From positions 1 through 58,856 of the forward strand of contig CAZQRP010000023.1 in the NCBI GenBank assembly GCA_964596125.1: a stretch of 58,856 nt of DNA, written 5' to 3'. Shown here one piece after another: positions 46,854 to 54,746 of the stretch. Position numbers and translations under genes: made by a program. Every line of letters begins with the position of its first letter. Position 1 is the stretch's first letter. The stretch comes from CAZQRP01 sp964596125 (lineage in GTDB: Bacteria > Chloroflexota > Dehalococcoidia > GIF9 > UBA5629). The notes under the pieces were generated by a model, which was not told the DNA's origin, made no database searches, and saw only the letters and a list, made by a program, of their open reading frames with translations.

Positions 46854-47105
46854 CGGTATACCTTAAATAATAATAGAGATTTGCCCTATGAGGCACAAGA
46901 GGCGCTGGTGAGCCCCCGGTATAAAAGGCCAGTGGTTAATTCCTTCGGAGTACTGATGCATAAAGAATAGTAATCAGGCATTGAAATAGATAAAAAACTG
47001 TGTAATGACGCCCCTCAAGCACTATTTTAGGTTAACATGGCGCTGATTTGGGGTGTCAAGGGGGTTTTTGACATAACAGGGAAAATTGTTGAAAATATTT
47101 TAACA

Positions 47106-48050
47106 ATGAAAAATCGGGTCATTTTTATGGGTACTCCGGCGTTCGCTGTTCCCAGCCTGGAGACTTTAATTAACAGCTCTTATCAGGTAGTATCCGTTTA
47201 TACTCAGCCTGACAAACAAGCCGGAAGAGGCAGGAAAATGACTTCATCTCCGGTAAAAGAATTGGCATTGTTTCATGGACTTCAGGTTGTTCAGCCGGAG
47301 ACCTTAAATAATGCTAGTGTGATCGGGCAGGTAGCCGAATCGGCCCCTGATCTAATAGTAGTGGCAGCTTATGGCAGGATCATACCACAGGAGCTGCTCG
47401 ATATACCTGGATTTGGTTGTGTTAATGTACACCCCTCTCTTCTTCCGAAATACAGGGGCTCTTCGCCAATTGCAACAGCTATTCTGCACGGGGATGCGTT
47501 TACCGGCATATCTATTATGTTGCTGGATGCGGGTATGGACAGCGGTCCTATTCTCAGCCAGCGGGAAGTGTCTATTTCGGACGAGGAGACGACTGGTTCA
47601 CTTACTGCCAGATTGGCGCAAGCCGGTGCTCAATTACTGGCGGAGACACTGCCGTTGTGGTTAGAGGGTAAGATCAGCCCCCGGCCACAGGATAGCAGTC
47701 AGGCTAGCTACACTAAGGCGATGACAAAGCGAGATGGTGAGATAGACTGGCAGCTTCCGGCGCTGGAAATATGGCGTCGAGTGAGGGCCTTTAATCCATG
47801 GCCGGGATGCTATACCTGGTGGCAGGGCAAGCAGTTAAAAGTCCATCAAGCGGTGCCTGTGGACGGCTATAAAACAGGTAAGGCAGGTAAAGTGATAGCG
47901 TTGCACTGGCCATCCCCGGCGGCTGTTGGTGTTGAGTCAGGAGACGGAGTTTTAGGATTACTTCGAGTTCAATTAGAAGGGAAAAGGGAAATGTCGATGG
48001 AAGAGTTTTTACGAGGGCAGCAGGATTTTATCGGAAGCATTTTAATTTGA
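47106..48050 (+). CDS. fmt: methionyl-tRNA formyltransferase
   Basis: A 314-aa enzyme that formylates initiator Met-tRNA. Catalytic core NVHPSLLPKYRGSSPIATAILHGD with the HPSLLP and downstream Asp (MLLDAGMDSGPIL), plus the N-terminal IFMGTPAFAVPSL. The ATG at 47106 gives the family length; the frame is open to 47037 but adds residues of no known role. No strong RBS. Divergent from dnaA. Confidence 0.93.
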   Translation: MKNRVIFMGTPAFAVPSLETLINSSYQVVSVYTQPDKQAGRGRKMTSSPVKELALFHGLQVVQPETLNNASVIGQVAESAPDLIVVAAYGRIIPQELLDIPGFGCVNVHPSLLPKYRGSSPIATAILHGDAFTGISIMLLDAGMDSGPILSQREVSISDEETTGSLTARLAQAGAQLLAETLPLWLEGKISPRPQDSSQASYTKAMTKRDGEIDWQLPALEIWRRVRAFNPWPGCYTWWQGKQLKVHQAVPVDGYKTGKAGKVIALHWPSPAAVGVESGDGVLGLLRVQLEGKREMSMEEFLRGQQDFIGSILI

Positions 48051-48117
48051 CTTGAATAATGGTATTGGTTAAAATCAAATTCTAGCAACGAACATTATGT
48101 AAGGAGGTTTAGAGGTA

Positions 48118-48825
48118 ATGTTTTTCTTTGACCCGCTCTGGTTTTTAATTATGCTGCCTCCCTTTATCTTTATGATCTACGCTCAGTCGAAGGTAAATTC
48201 GACTTTCAAGAAATATTCACAGGTGGCTAATTCACAACGTATTACCGGCATTGAAGCAGCCCGAAGTTTACTTCAGGCCAATGGCTTGAATAATATCAGA
48301 GTTGAGGGAGTGAAGGGCAGGCTGGGTGACCACTACGACCCTGGGAAAAAAGTATTACGGCTCTCGCCGGCGGTAGCCAATACCCCTTCGGTAGCAGCGT
48401 TAGGGATCGTAGCTCACGAGGTTGGCCATGCGGTTCAGGACCAGGTTGGATATTCCTTTTTAAGGTTTCGCACGTCTATGGTGCCGGCCGCTAATCTTGG
48501 CACGAATATTGGCTACATTTTTGTGATCCTTGGCTTCATTATTTACCTGTTCAGTCGTAGCGATTTCGGTGCAACAGTTGTGCTTGCGGGCATATTTCTT
48601 TTTTCACTGGCTGTGCTTTTCAGTTTAATCACACTGCCCGTGGAGTATAATGCCAGTAGCCGGGCCAGGAAGATGCTGCGCAGTACCGGGATGGTCTCGG
48701 TCCAGGAGTATAATGGCGCCAGTGCTGTACTTTCTGCTGCTGCCCTGACGTATGTAGCTGCTACTCTTCAGGCAGTGGCCCAGCTTTTTTATTTTGTCTT
48801 GATGTTTATGGGTATGCGAAGATAG
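48118..48825 (+). CDS. membrane zinc metallopeptidase (YugP/DUF-type)
   Basis: A 235-aa protein: N-terminal membrane helix, then the zinc motif HEVGH in GIVAHEVGHAVQDQ (about residue 100), and two to three further helices, with a conserved LPVEYNASSRARKML segment near 180. Family is the neutral zinc metallopeptidase YugP. AAGGAGG precedes the ATG. A strong terminator follows. Confidence 0.9.
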   Translation: MFFFDPLWFLIMLPPFIFMIYAQSKVNSTFKKYSQVANSQRITGIEAARSLLQANGLNNIRVEGVKGRLGDHYDPGKKVLRLSPAVANTPSVAALGIVAHEVGHAVQDQVGYSFLRFRTSMVPAANLGTNIGYIFVILGFIIYLFSRSDFGATVVLAGIFLFSLAVLFSLITLPVEYNASSRARKMLRSTGMVSVQEYNGASAVLSAAALTYVAATLQAVAQLFYFVLMFMGMRR

Positions 48826-48849
48826 GATACTGGCTGCGTATCGATGTAT

Positions 48850-48896
48850 GCAGGCCCCCTGGAGAAGGAATAGCTTTCGGGGGGCCTGCTATTTTA
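48850..48896 (+). terminator. Rho-independent terminator
   Basis: A GC-rich stem GCAGGCCCCC/GGGGGCCTGC (48850-48859 and 48880-48889) followed by TATTTT, just after the zinc peptidase gene. Confidence 0.75.
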
Positions 48897-48968
48897 AGAA
48901 AGTTGCAAATAGCAAGCCGCGCTCACTATAATTTTGTTGAAGCGGACTGAATTTAATGGAGGCGTAGT

Positions 48969-49757
48969 TTGACTGAGGAACCTGGTCCGGGCAGCTTTGC
49001 TGGACTGAAGGATATTGTTGCCACCCTGCGTGGTCCTGACGGTTGTCCCTGGGACAGGCAGCAGACTCACAGTTCGTTAGAACCGTACTTGATTGAAGAG
49101 TGCCATGAGGTTTTGCAAGCCCTTGAGGATGGTATTCCTCAAAAGCTTTGTGAAGAACTGGGAGATCTATTGTTGCAGATAATGCTTCATGCTCAGATTT
49201 CCGCTGAACATGGTGAGTTTACTAGTGAGGATGTTGTCAGGACCATCAGTACCAAGCTCGTTCATCGCCATCCTCATATCTTTGGTGGCCCGAAAGTGCA
49301 GGACGTAGCAGAGTTAGAGCATAACTGGGAGGCTTTGAAGCAAGGAGAGCGGCCGGAAGGCGAGTCGCTTTTATCTGGCGTACCCAGACAGATGCCGGCT
49401 TTAATCTACAGCCACTCGATTCAACGGCGGGCAGCCTCAGTTGGCTTCGATTGGCCTCACAAGGAAGATATCATTGATAAGCTGGCGGAAGAAGTTGATG
49501 AGCTTATCCGGGCTTCGAATAAAGATGAGAAAGCGAAAGAATTCGGCGATTTAATTTTCACACTGGTCAATATTGCCCGAAGGATGGATATAGATCTGGA
49601 GATGGCGCTGCGTGCATCGAATCAGCGCTTCTATAACCGGTTTTCCCGTATGGAAAAGCTCTGCCATAAGCGAGGAGTCAGTTTTGGTGACCTGTCTTAT
49701 GATGAGCAAAATGCGCTGTGGAATGAGGCTAAGCGATCTGCTGATAGTAAGTTATGA
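48969..49757 (+). CDS. mazG: MazG nucleoside triphosphate pyrophosphohydrolase
   Basis: A 262-aa protein with two MazG all-alpha NTP pyrophosphohydrolase domains (GCPWDRQQTHSSLEPYLIEECHEVLQAL near 25-60; IIDKLAEEVDELIRA near 175-195), full length for the cellular enzyme. It hydrolyses (d)NTPs to NMP plus PPi and cleans the pool. TTG start with GGAGG upstream. Located 154 bp before the PurA-like gene. Confidence 0.92.
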   Translation: MTEEPGPGSFAGLKDIVATLRGPDGCPWDRQQTHSSLEPYLIEECHEVLQALEDGIPQKLCEELGDLLLQIMLHAQISAEHGEFTSEDVVRTISTKLVHRHPHIFGGPKVQDVAELEHNWEALKQGERPEGESLLSGVPRQMPALIYSHSIQRRAASVGFDWPHKEDIIDKLAEEVDELIRASNKDEKAKEFGDLIFTLVNIARRMDIDLEMALRASNQRFYNRFSRMEKLCHKRGVSFGDLSYDEQNALWNEAKRSADSKL

Positions 49758-49819
49758 TTAGAGCGCTGCTAACATTTACCGAGATGGGCGTATTGAATTA
49801 GAGTTCAGGGAATCTCAAA

Positions 49820-49848
49820 TTGACAAGCAAACAAAGCAAGGTTAAGAT
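49820..49848 (+). promoter_or_regulatory. promoter of the PurA-like/Dcd-like operon
   Basis: TTGACA (49820-49825), 17-bp spacer, TAAGAT (49843-49848). Start point near 49855, about 57 bp before the ATG. Confidence 0.6.
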
Positions 49849-49864
49849 ACTAGTAAAATGATTT

Positions 49865-49881
49865 GTGGTGTTTGACACCAC
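49865..49881 (+). promoter_or_regulatory. perfect palindrome in the leader
   Basis: GTGGTGT/ACACCAC around TTG, in the predicted 5' leader, 30 bp before the PurA-like ATG. Either a repressor operator or an RNA hairpin controlling translation. Confidence 0.5.
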
Positions 49882-49911
49882 GTCTGACGGCTTAATAAAT
49901 CAGGTTAGTGT

Positions 49912-50994
49912 ATGTCAGTAACAATCGTAGTAGGTGCCCAATATGGTGGCGAGGGTAAGGGGAAGGTTGTCGCTTATCTTGCTCTGAGGGACAATCCTGA
50001 TTATGTCGTACGCTGTGGCGGGCCCAATTCCGGGCATACCGTCTATCACGAAAACCAGATATACAAACTCAGAATGCTTCCTGCGGGATTCGTGAATCCC
50101 CGAAGTCGTCTCCTACTCGCTCCTGGGTGCGTGATTAATCCAAAAGTCCTACTCCAGGAAGTAGAGCTTGCTGGCATAGATTCCGGCCGTCTGGGCGTCG
50201 ACCATAATGCGGTTGTCATAACCGACCGAGAAGCACAAAAGGAATATGACCTCGGGTTAAGAACCAGAATTGGGTCAACACTCTCAGGCACAGGGCTCGG
50301 TGTCATAAATCGCATTTTACGGGATGGCAGTGCTCGCCTTGCCTTAGAATCTCCTGAATTGAGCTCGTTCATTACGGATGTAGCGGCAGAAGTAAACACC
50401 GGGATTGATATTGGTAAAAGTTGTATAGTCGAAGGAACTCAGGGTTTTGGCCTGTCCTTGTATCATACAAAATGTTATCCATATGCGACCAGTCGTGATA
50501 CCACGGCTGCTGCTTTCCTTAGTGAAGTCGGTCTGAGCCCGCTCGCTGTTACATCCATTATTATGGCGGTTCGAACATTCCCGATAAGGGTTGAGGGAAA
50601 TTCCGGACCTCTCGAGAACGAAATTACCTGGCAGGAACTCAGGGAGATCAGCGGTTACCCCTACGATGTCAGTGAATTCACTACTGCGACCAATCGGCTG
50701 CGCAGAGTTGGTAAATTTGATCTGGAACTGGTGAGACGAGCAGCTATGGTCAACAAGCCTACAGAAATAGCATTGCATGGAGCGGACTATCTTGATTTCA
50801 CTAATAAGGGTCAGCAACGGTTTGACGAGTTGGGAGCCACGACCAAGCAATTCATTCTGCACCTTGAGAAGGAACTTCAGACCACATTGCGATATGTAGG
50901 GACAGGGCCAGATGATTACGAAATCGTAGATATTATCCAGGATAAAAAGGCAAAGAATATTGAAATCCCCGTTTTGGAGGGATACCATGGCTGA
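49912..50994 (+). CDS. short adenylosuccinate synthetase homologue, PurZ-like features
   Basis: A 360-aa PurA-fold protein. The P-loop reads GAQYGGEGKGK: the catalytic Asp13 of PurA (GDEGKGK) is Gly13. His42 in GGPNSGHTV is kept, as are the nucleotide-binding EGTQGFGLSLYHTKCYPYATSRDTTA and RRVGKFDLELVRRA segments. The guanine-recognition TKLD motif is replaced by HGAD (289-292). It is ~70 residues shorter than bacterial PurA. Loss of this Asp, with altered GTP recognition, is as reported for phage PurZ, which acts on dGMP with ATP. So it probably ligates aspartate to an unusual purine nucleotide rather than making AMP (inference). Its stop overlaps the next gene's start by 8 bp. Confidence 0.85.
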   Translation: MSVTIVVGAQYGGEGKGKVVAYLALRDNPDYVVRCGGPNSGHTVYHENQIYKLRMLPAGFVNPRSRLLLAPGCVINPKVLLQEVELAGIDSGRLGVDHNAVVITDREAQKEYDLGLRTRIGSTLSGTGLGVINRILRDGSARLALESPELSSFITDVAAEVNTGIDIGKSCIVEGTQGFGLSLYHTKCYPYATSRDTTAAAFLSEVGLSPLAVTSIIMAVRTFPIRVEGNSGPLENEITWQELREISGYPYDVSEFTTATNRLRRVGKFDLELVRRAAMVNKPTEIALHGADYLDFTNKGQQRFDELGATTKQFILHLEKELQTTLRYVGTGPDDYEIVDIIQDKKAKNIEIPVLEGYHG

Positions 50995-51952
50995 TACATG
51001 GTCGGAATCAATCCAAAATTTAGCCAAGGATCTGATCCTTGGAAAGGAAAGAATAGAAAAATACATCAAGTACATAGAGAAACACGATAAATTTCTGAAT
51101 TATCGTGACACTAATTTAACAAGTAATTATGGCGCTGTTTTATTGTGCAACCAGATTGCTGATTTATCCGACAACAAAAAGCCATTCCCATTAATCGATC
51201 CCTTTATTCCTGAACACCTAAAAGCAGCTTCTTATCATCTAAGTCTAGGTAGTAGGTACAGAGATAAAGAAGGGATAAAATATTTAACAAAAAATAAGAA
51301 AACGTTAATCATACCAAAGAATGGTATTGCAATAGTCACAACAAATGAGTGGGTGAATATCCCTCGATTCCTAATTGCTCGTTGGAACCTCAGGGTACAA
51401 ATGGTATATAAAGGACTTGTTTGGGTAGGAAGTCTACAGGTAGATCCCAGATATCAAGGATTTCTTTTTTGTCCGATTTATAACTTATCAAATGAGCCAA
51501 AGCAGATTTCTTTTAAAGAAGAAATATTCACAATAGATTTCGTGATTACTAACCAATTTGAAGAAATTGCTGCTAAAGATAAACTTTGGAAGCCTCCTGA
51601 CAAGTATTCAACCTTTGATTTTGATAGATTGGACGCAGAGTTTAAAATACAAAGTGCGCCACTCACAGACTTGGAAGACATGGGATCAAGAATAGCGGAT
51701 ATGGAAGACGATGTAAAGAGTCAGAATAGACACATGATGATATTTCAATCAACAACCTTTACTGTTTTGGCTATTATTATTACCGCATTAGCATTTCTTG
51801 CGACGTTAAAGGCTTCAGATACTGCTATAAATATTAGGTTTATTCCCGATGATTGGATTCCATATATTGCTTTAGTTATAGCACTATTAGCACTGCTAAT
51901 TAGTTTGTGTAATGTCATATGCAACAGAAGGAAGAAGAATAAGAACTGGTAA
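50987..51952 (+). CDS. dCTP deaminase/dUTPase-fold protein with C-terminal 2TM anchor
   Basis: A 321-aa protein. ATG 50987 with TTGGAGGG upstream, inside the end of the PurA-like gene. Residues ~65-205 match the trimeric Dcd/dUTPase barrel (ASYHLSLG, IARWNLRVQMVYKGLVWVGSLQVDPRYQGFLFCPIYNLSN). The position of the Dcd catalytic Glu in ITLELxN is occupied by Pro in LFCPIYN, and the SSLAR loop is RWNLR, so deamination is doubtful. After a short coiled region, two membrane helices (about 253-275 and 290-312) end in a basic tail. Likely a nucleotide-binding membrane sensor or effector (inference). Confidence 0.78.
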   Translation: MADTWSESIQNLAKDLILGKERIEKYIKYIEKHDKFLNYRDTNLTSNYGAVLLCNQIADLSDNKKPFPLIDPFIPEHLKAASYHLSLGSRYRDKEGIKYLTKNKKTLIIPKNGIAIVTTNEWVNIPRFLIARWNLRVQMVYKGLVWVGSLQVDPRYQGFLFCPIYNLSNEPKQISFKEEIFTIDFVITNQFEEIAAKDKLWKPPDKYSTFDFDRLDAEFKIQSAPLTDLEDMGSRIADMEDDVKSQNRHMMIFQSTTFTVLAIIITALAFLATLKASDTAINIRFIPDDWIPYIALVIALLALLISLCNVICNRRKKNKNW

Positions 51953-51963
51953 ATTATCCGGAA

Positions 51964-52554
51964 TTATGCTTCTTTAATTATTTGTCTGATTTGATTAAGA
52001 GTTCCTCTGACAGAATTATCAGAAGAGAATTCAAGATCACTATCGATAAAAACGACTTTACTTCTTGTCTCTTTCATGAAATACGACTTCAGCTGATCGC
52101 TGTAATCCCTAAAATACACGGGATCAGCATTGACTTCATAAGGTCGCCCTCTAAGCCTTATCCGCTCAGTCAGTACTTCAATCGATACTTCAAGAAAAAT
52201 TACCAGATCCGAGATTCCCATGGATTTAATGACGAAATCATAGACATTCCGGAATATTCTGAATTCACTTTGGGTTAGGTTAAGCCGGGCAAATACCAGA
52301 TCTTTCTCGATTGAGAAATCAGTCAGGACCAGGCTATCTCTTTGCCTGGCTTTTTTCAATAAAGAGTAGTGCTGTAATAAGAAAGTAAGCTCGGTCTCGA
52401 GTTTGACGTCCGCCCCGCTGTAGAACTCGTCGATAAACGGGTTTTGATAGGCATGCTCAAGTATCTTTTCCGTGCCTAGTTCGTCACTAAGAAAGTTCAC
52501 GACGCTTGTCTTGCCTGCTCCAATACAACCCTCAACGCTGACTATTTTACCCAT
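51964..52554 (-). CDS. deoxynucleoside kinase
   Basis: A 196-aa dNK/thymidine kinase 2-like enzyme phosphorylating deoxynucleosides. Walker A EGCIGAGKTS at residues 8-17, TDFSIEKDLVFARL in the place of the ERS/DRS motif, and the LID RIRLRGRPYE. The specificity (deoxyadenosine, deoxyguanosine or cytidine) is not readable. Last gene of a three-gene minus-strand operon, convergent with the Dcd-like gene 12 bp away. Confidence 0.88.
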   Translation of the reverse strand: MGKIVSVEGCIGAGKTSVVNFLSDELGTEKILEHAYQNPFIDEFYSGADVKLETELTFLLQHYSLLKKARQRDSLVLTDFSIEKDLVFARLNLTQSEFRIFRNVYDFVIKSMGISDLVIFLEVSIEVLTERIRLRGRPYEVNADPVYFRDYSDQLKSYFMKETRSKVVFIDSDLEFSSDNSVRGTLNQIRQIIKEA

Positions 52555-52571
52555 AGTAAAATCCTAACATC

Positions 52572-54236
52572 TTAGCTGTCCCTTGCCACGCCGTTTCCTG
52601 GGAATGAAGGTACTATCAGGTATCCCTCATCATCGTTACCAAGAGCTTCATATTGTCCAACGAGGTAAAAATAACCTACCAGTGCTGATGTGAGAGCATC
52701 AATTTCATGATGACTAACTACGCTTCGATCAACTATCGGTTCAATACCCATGTTCATTAGGTCGATTTGCAATCCAGCAAGATCCACCCTCTTACGTGGC
52801 AATCCCATAATATCCTGAGCTGCACCAGGGTAGCTCTCTATTACGTTGAATCCCAATTCCTCCGCCTTCTTGGCTAATGTCATTCCACGTATTGTAAGGC
52901 TTTGCATACTTGGTATCAAGCAAGGGTAGACGTTAATTCCTCGCTTCTTCAAGGTTCTCTCGCAATCACGCATGATACCTATTCGCCTGCACTCACAAGT
53001 ATCCTTTGAGCAGCATCTTCCTTTTGGAAGACTTAGCGGCGAATCGATAGAGATAACAGATGGGCGTACCTCTTTAATCAGAGAAAGCAGTTGTTCGTCG
53101 GAATCAACTATATCAAGATGAGCTTCCCGCCCCCTCAGAATACAAACTCCTGTTGGTCTTTTTTCGGAGCCTGATAAATCGATGCCCAACGAGAGCGGGG
53201 TTTGTCCAAGATCTTGCAGCTGTCGAAGCAGCTCCTCTATTTTAATTTCCGGTCTGTGAATCGTATCCCTGTTAATGGTTAACTCTTGATTTGCTGTCTG
53301 AATGCGAAAGAGATTCTTACTTATGGGTCGAACCTCTACTTGAGGGATCTGTACCTCCGGCACATTCGAATAAAGTTGTGGTATTTGCGGGATTTCACCT
53401 ATCCTTAATTGATACGTTGCCTTTTGCATTTTGGAAGTAATATTCGCCGACTTTAACTGGCAATAATAATCAAGAAGGTAAACCATGTTAGAGGTGTCGT
53501 ATGCATTGTACTGAAGCAGGATTTCCAAGGCGTTGTCGTCACCATTTAAGAAGCGTCTCCATAGCACGACAGCCTCTCGGCCGTTCATTTCAGCAAGAGG
53601 ACCAGGTCTCTCAATTCCGAGTCGTCTCTCGACCACTTTGAGTGGGCCTGGCATTCCTACGCTTCTTAGTAGATATCTGAGATCGAGGTGAACTGAGGGA
53701 ATTGGCAATCTTGGAAACTCCTTTTTCAAGAACGGTACGTCAAAGTTAGTGCCATTAAAAGTAACCAGTATCTGGCAACTCCTTAGATGGTCGTTTAGTT
53801 CGTCTAAATTGTTTTCTTTCACAAAAAAGGCTTGTGAATCTTGATTAGACATTCCAACTAGCGTGATATAGTCGTAGTAAATGGAGAGCCCCGAAGTTTC
53901 AATATCTAAAAATACAGTACTGTTTTTGAAATGTTCGTATAATTTCCAATGGTCGGCCTTTGGTAGGTTGGATGCGAAAAAGCTGATATCATTTTGTGCC
54001 ACCGCATCAAATGCTTTCGAAAGGTATTCCTCTATCACGTCTTTTTTCGCTCTTGTTATTCTTGCGACATCAAGTAAATTTATTGCGTCATCCCAAGTAA
54101 AAATACCATTATGCCAGAGTTGCTCTTCTGTTTTACTGCTCACCCCGGGAATAAAAGAGAAAGAGCTCGCTAACAGCCCTTTAAATGGCTGAGATTCACG
54201 ACGAATATCCAGCTTGGAGCAGAGTTCACGTAACAT
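52572..54236 (-). CDS. fusion of DEDDy-type RNase H-like exonuclease and DUF429 RNase H-fold domain
   Basis: A 554-aa protein. An N-terminal HhH-like segment (about 35-75) precedes a YprB-like exonuclease domain (about 88-260): VFLDIETSG (D,E), VTFNGTNFDVPFL (D), and YNAYDTSNM (Y-x3-D). A linker is followed by a second RNase H fold of DUF429 type (about 345-540): LGIDLSGSEKRPTGV, VISIDSPLSLP, a CCSKDTCECRR cysteine cluster, and HHEIDALTSALVG. Both carboxylate sets look intact, so two nuclease sites are possible. It overlaps the preceding gene by 11 bp. Confidence 0.8.
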   Translation of the reverse strand: MLRELCSKLDIRRESQPFKGLLASSFSFIPGVSSKTEEQLWHNGIFTWDDAINLLDVARITRAKKDVIEEYLSKAFDAVAQNDISFFASNLPKADHWKLYEHFKNSTVFLDIETSGLSIYYDYITLVGMSNQDSQAFFVKENNLDELNDHLRSCQILVTFNGTNFDVPFLKKEFPRLPIPSVHLDLRYLLRSVGMPGPLKVVERRLGIERPGPLAEMNGREAVVLWRRFLNGDDNALEILLQYNAYDTSNMVYLLDYYCQLKSANITSKMQKATYQLRIGEIPQIPQLYSNVPEVQIPQVEVRPISKNLFRIQTANQELTINRDTIHRPEIKIEELLRQLQDLGQTPLSLGIDLSGSEKRPTGVCILRGREAHLDIVDSDEQLLSLIKEVRPSVISIDSPLSLPKGRCCSKDTCECRRIGIMRDCERTLKKRGINVYPCLIPSMQSLTIRGMTLAKKAEELGFNVIESYPGAAQDIMGLPRKRVDLAGLQIDLMNMGIEPIVDRSVVSHHEIDALTSALVGYFYLVGQYEALGNDDEGYLIVPSFPGNGVARDS

Positions 54237-54582
54237 TTGAGGACACCCCGCTGATTAAGTTTATATCCTCATCGTAGAACCGGGCTTTTTCCCAAAGAGC
54301 CTTAAGCAGGTCTTGATCTTCTAATTTATAGGCCGCCTCTTTTAGCTTTACGTAAAGTTCTTGATCATAATTAAAAACCCGGGATTTTGGGCACCTAACT
54401 GCTTCCGGTTTGATTCCCTGCTCCTCCCATAACCTGAAATCTTCCTCCAAGCAAAGCTTGAAACAGTCATCGTTCTCTTCAAAAATGCGTCTCACAACTG
54501 GATCACTTGGAAATGACTTTACTATGACAAATTCACCTATTCGCACCAAATGCTCCCTGGCAGTTCTATCTACGTTTGTCAA
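54226..54582 (-). CDS. hypothetical protein, first gene of the nuclease/dNK operon
   Basis: A 118-aa soluble, acidic, mostly helical protein (FEENDDCFKLCLEEDFRLWEEQG, LKEAAYKLEDQDLLKALWEKARFYDEDINL). TTG is the only sensible start; no RBS seen. Family not recognised. The 11-bp overlap with the nuclease gene suggests its product works with it. Confidence 0.55.
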   Translation of the reverse strand: MTNVDRTAREHLVRIGEFVIVKSFPSDPVVRRIFEENDDCFKLCLEEDFRLWEEQGIKPEAVRCPKSRVFNYDQELYVKLKEAAYKLEDQDLLKALWEKARFYDEDINLISGVSSNVT

Positions 54583-54662
54583 CTATTATCAGACTCTGAA
54601 TTCTGTTCAAATTATGCAAGTTTATAAAATTAGTTTCTAATATTGTCCGACATTGTCAGCGT

Positions 54663-54729
54663 GGTTCCCATAGACAATCTTGGAAAAATTGTGACGATGA
54701 ACTATAATAATAGAACCAAACTGGGAACC
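54663..54729. promoter_or_regulatory. inverted repeat bracketing the DUF5343 promoter
   Basis: GGTTCCCA (54663-54670) and TGGGAACC (54722-54729) are perfect inverted arms about 51 bp apart, flanking the whole promoter, as expected for a looping repressor site. Confidence 0.45.
54680..54708 (+). promoter_or_regulatory. promoter of the DUF5343 gene
   Basis: TTGGAA, 17-bp spacer, perfect TATAAT (54703-54708), 38 bp before the ATG. Confidence 0.55.
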
Positions 54730-54746
54730 GTCGAAAGGGGAATAAT

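Noticed and set aside
48969..49757. MazG as a phage-type MazZ enzyme for diaminopurine synthesis.
   Set aside because: It has the full two-domain length of the cellular house-cleaning enzyme and follows housekeeping genes; adjacency alone is not enough.
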